From Rachycentron canadum (taxonomy: Eukaryota; Chordata; Actinopteri; Carangiformes; Rachycentridae), in contig CM076667.1 of NCBI GenBank assembly GCA_038496675.1, positions 17,339,035 to 17,403,034 on the forward strand: 64,000 nucleotides of DNA, given 5' to 3'. Below the pieces are notes generated by a model. That model had not been told where the DNA came from. It saw only the letters and a list, made by a program, of their open reading frames with translations, and did no database searches. Shown piece by piece: positions 63,136-64,000 of the stretch. How positions within the stretch are numbered: the first letter of the stretch is position 1; every line of letters starts with the position of its first letter. A program made the position numbers and the translations under genes.

Positions 63136-63649
63136 ATTCACACACAGATCGCTGCTAAGTGTGAGACTGCAATGCACGCACTATACTGCACCACCCATGA
63201 CATTTAGAGCTTTAAATGAAGAGCAGCTCTATGCTCGAATAGACTTTACTGCTGCCTGTGGACATGTGTTGCCTGTCTGCCTTAATGCAAAAAGGTCTTT
63301 ACTGCAAATTAAAGCTGTGTGTGCAACAATACACAAACACGATTCCTTACAGTTTTAATCGTGTAAAATTTTTGATGCCATTTATGCCCACCATTTTTCA
63401 GCCATTTCATGTATTTGGCTTCTGTAAATGTGAAACTATGTATGTAATACATATGTAATACGGATATAAGATATGTTGCATAAATATATATCCATCCCAA
63501 AGTCTTTCAATATATGTGTAACACTCAAAGGCCATTTCAATAAGTAAAACATATATAAGACTATAGCATTTTAATATGTATGTTATTTTAATAAAATTGT
63601 ATATGTAAATTAAATGCTCTTTGTGGGTAAATGAGTAAATTTTGGCGCT

Positions 63650-63745
63650 AATCTTGCAAAATTTCTTCTAGATAGGGCAAATAAACAGCTGCTAATGCTA
63701 ACATTGGCTAGGTAGCGATAACAAAACAACTTACAACTTTAACCA
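63650..63745 (+). repeat. Dispersed repeat, copy related to 39055-39205
   Basis: Shares AAACAGCTGCTAATGCTAAC and the flanking TTCTTCTAG motif with the earlier copy. Confidence 0.6.
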
Positions 63746-64000
63746 CTGTAGCTACATGTATGTACAACTGTTTTTTGTGAGTGTTGTAGTATTGATCATT
63801 ATCATGATGGGGGTAAATTGCCTATGGTGTTGTAGCTTTTATAATTCACAATAATGTAGGACAGTTTATCATATGTAAAACCTTTATTTACAGGAAGTAA
63901 TTAGTAGCTGTAGCTGTCATACATGTGTGGTGAAGAAAAATATGGGTCTATACATGCAATGTTGTCAGGTCCCATGTTGTTTTATAGCTCAAAAGGAGAT

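Larger units (their letters stand above)
61320..64000. other. Gene-free stretch to window end
   Basis: Contains a purine-rich tract at 62985-63135 and a repeat related to 39.1 kb at 63650-63745. The plus-strand frame at 62785-63207 runs through the purine tract and is low complexity, so it is not accepted as coding. Confidence 0.55.

Noticed and set aside
62785..63207. 140-codon plus-strand frame
   Set aside because: Half of it is a translation of the purine-rich tract, giving low-complexity Arg/Glu/Lys sequence.

Overview
The window looks like nuclear DNA from a teleost fish. It is AT-rich and intron-rich, with long CA/GT microsatellites. It carries a decayed Tc1-type transposon, an L2-clade LINE 3' end, tRNA-derived SINE fragments and a TTAA-flanked miniature element. 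I see no operons, rRNA or tRNA genes, CRISPR arrays or phage genes. Most open frames of 60-150 codons here are chance frames.

Region 1 (about 0.4-10.4 kb, minus strand) holds an unprocessed pseudogene of an integrin beta subunit. It was found only by reading short exon-sized segments between splice sites. Twelve exon remnants lie in the correct order and at the family's usual exon borders: a possible signal peptide exon, PSI, hybrid/beta-I, I-EGF repeats and beta-tail. Nearly every exon carries a frameshift or stop, and the MIDAS metal-binding motif is destroyed. Introns are kept, so it arose by DNA duplication or by loss of a once active gene, not by retroposition. The transmembrane and cytoplasmic exons were not found in the last 380 bases.

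Region 2 (about 13.2-23.7 kb, minus strand) holds the one intact protein gene: a three-exon serine/threonine kinase of the PSKH family (PSKH1-like). The three coding exons join in frame to 456 codons plus stop, with all catalytic motifs present, an N-terminal MGCG acylation signal and an unusually long activation segment. Its 7.4 kb second intron holds a dense CA/GT and poly-C microsatellite cluster, a dispersed repeat copy and the LINE fragment.

Region 3 (about 23.8-64 kb) has no gene I can support. It contains scattered repeats, a hairpin cluster near 33.2-33.4 kb, a GATTAGC minisatellite near 54 kb, the Tc1 remnant at 60.6-61.3 kb and a purine-rich tract at 63 kb. Some blocks of mixed composition (notably 42.2-43.4 kb) look like conserved non-coding sequence, but only a cross-species alignment could show this.

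The integrin pseudogene and the kinase gene lie on the same strand about 3 kb apart. Nothing in the sequence suggests that they are functionally linked.
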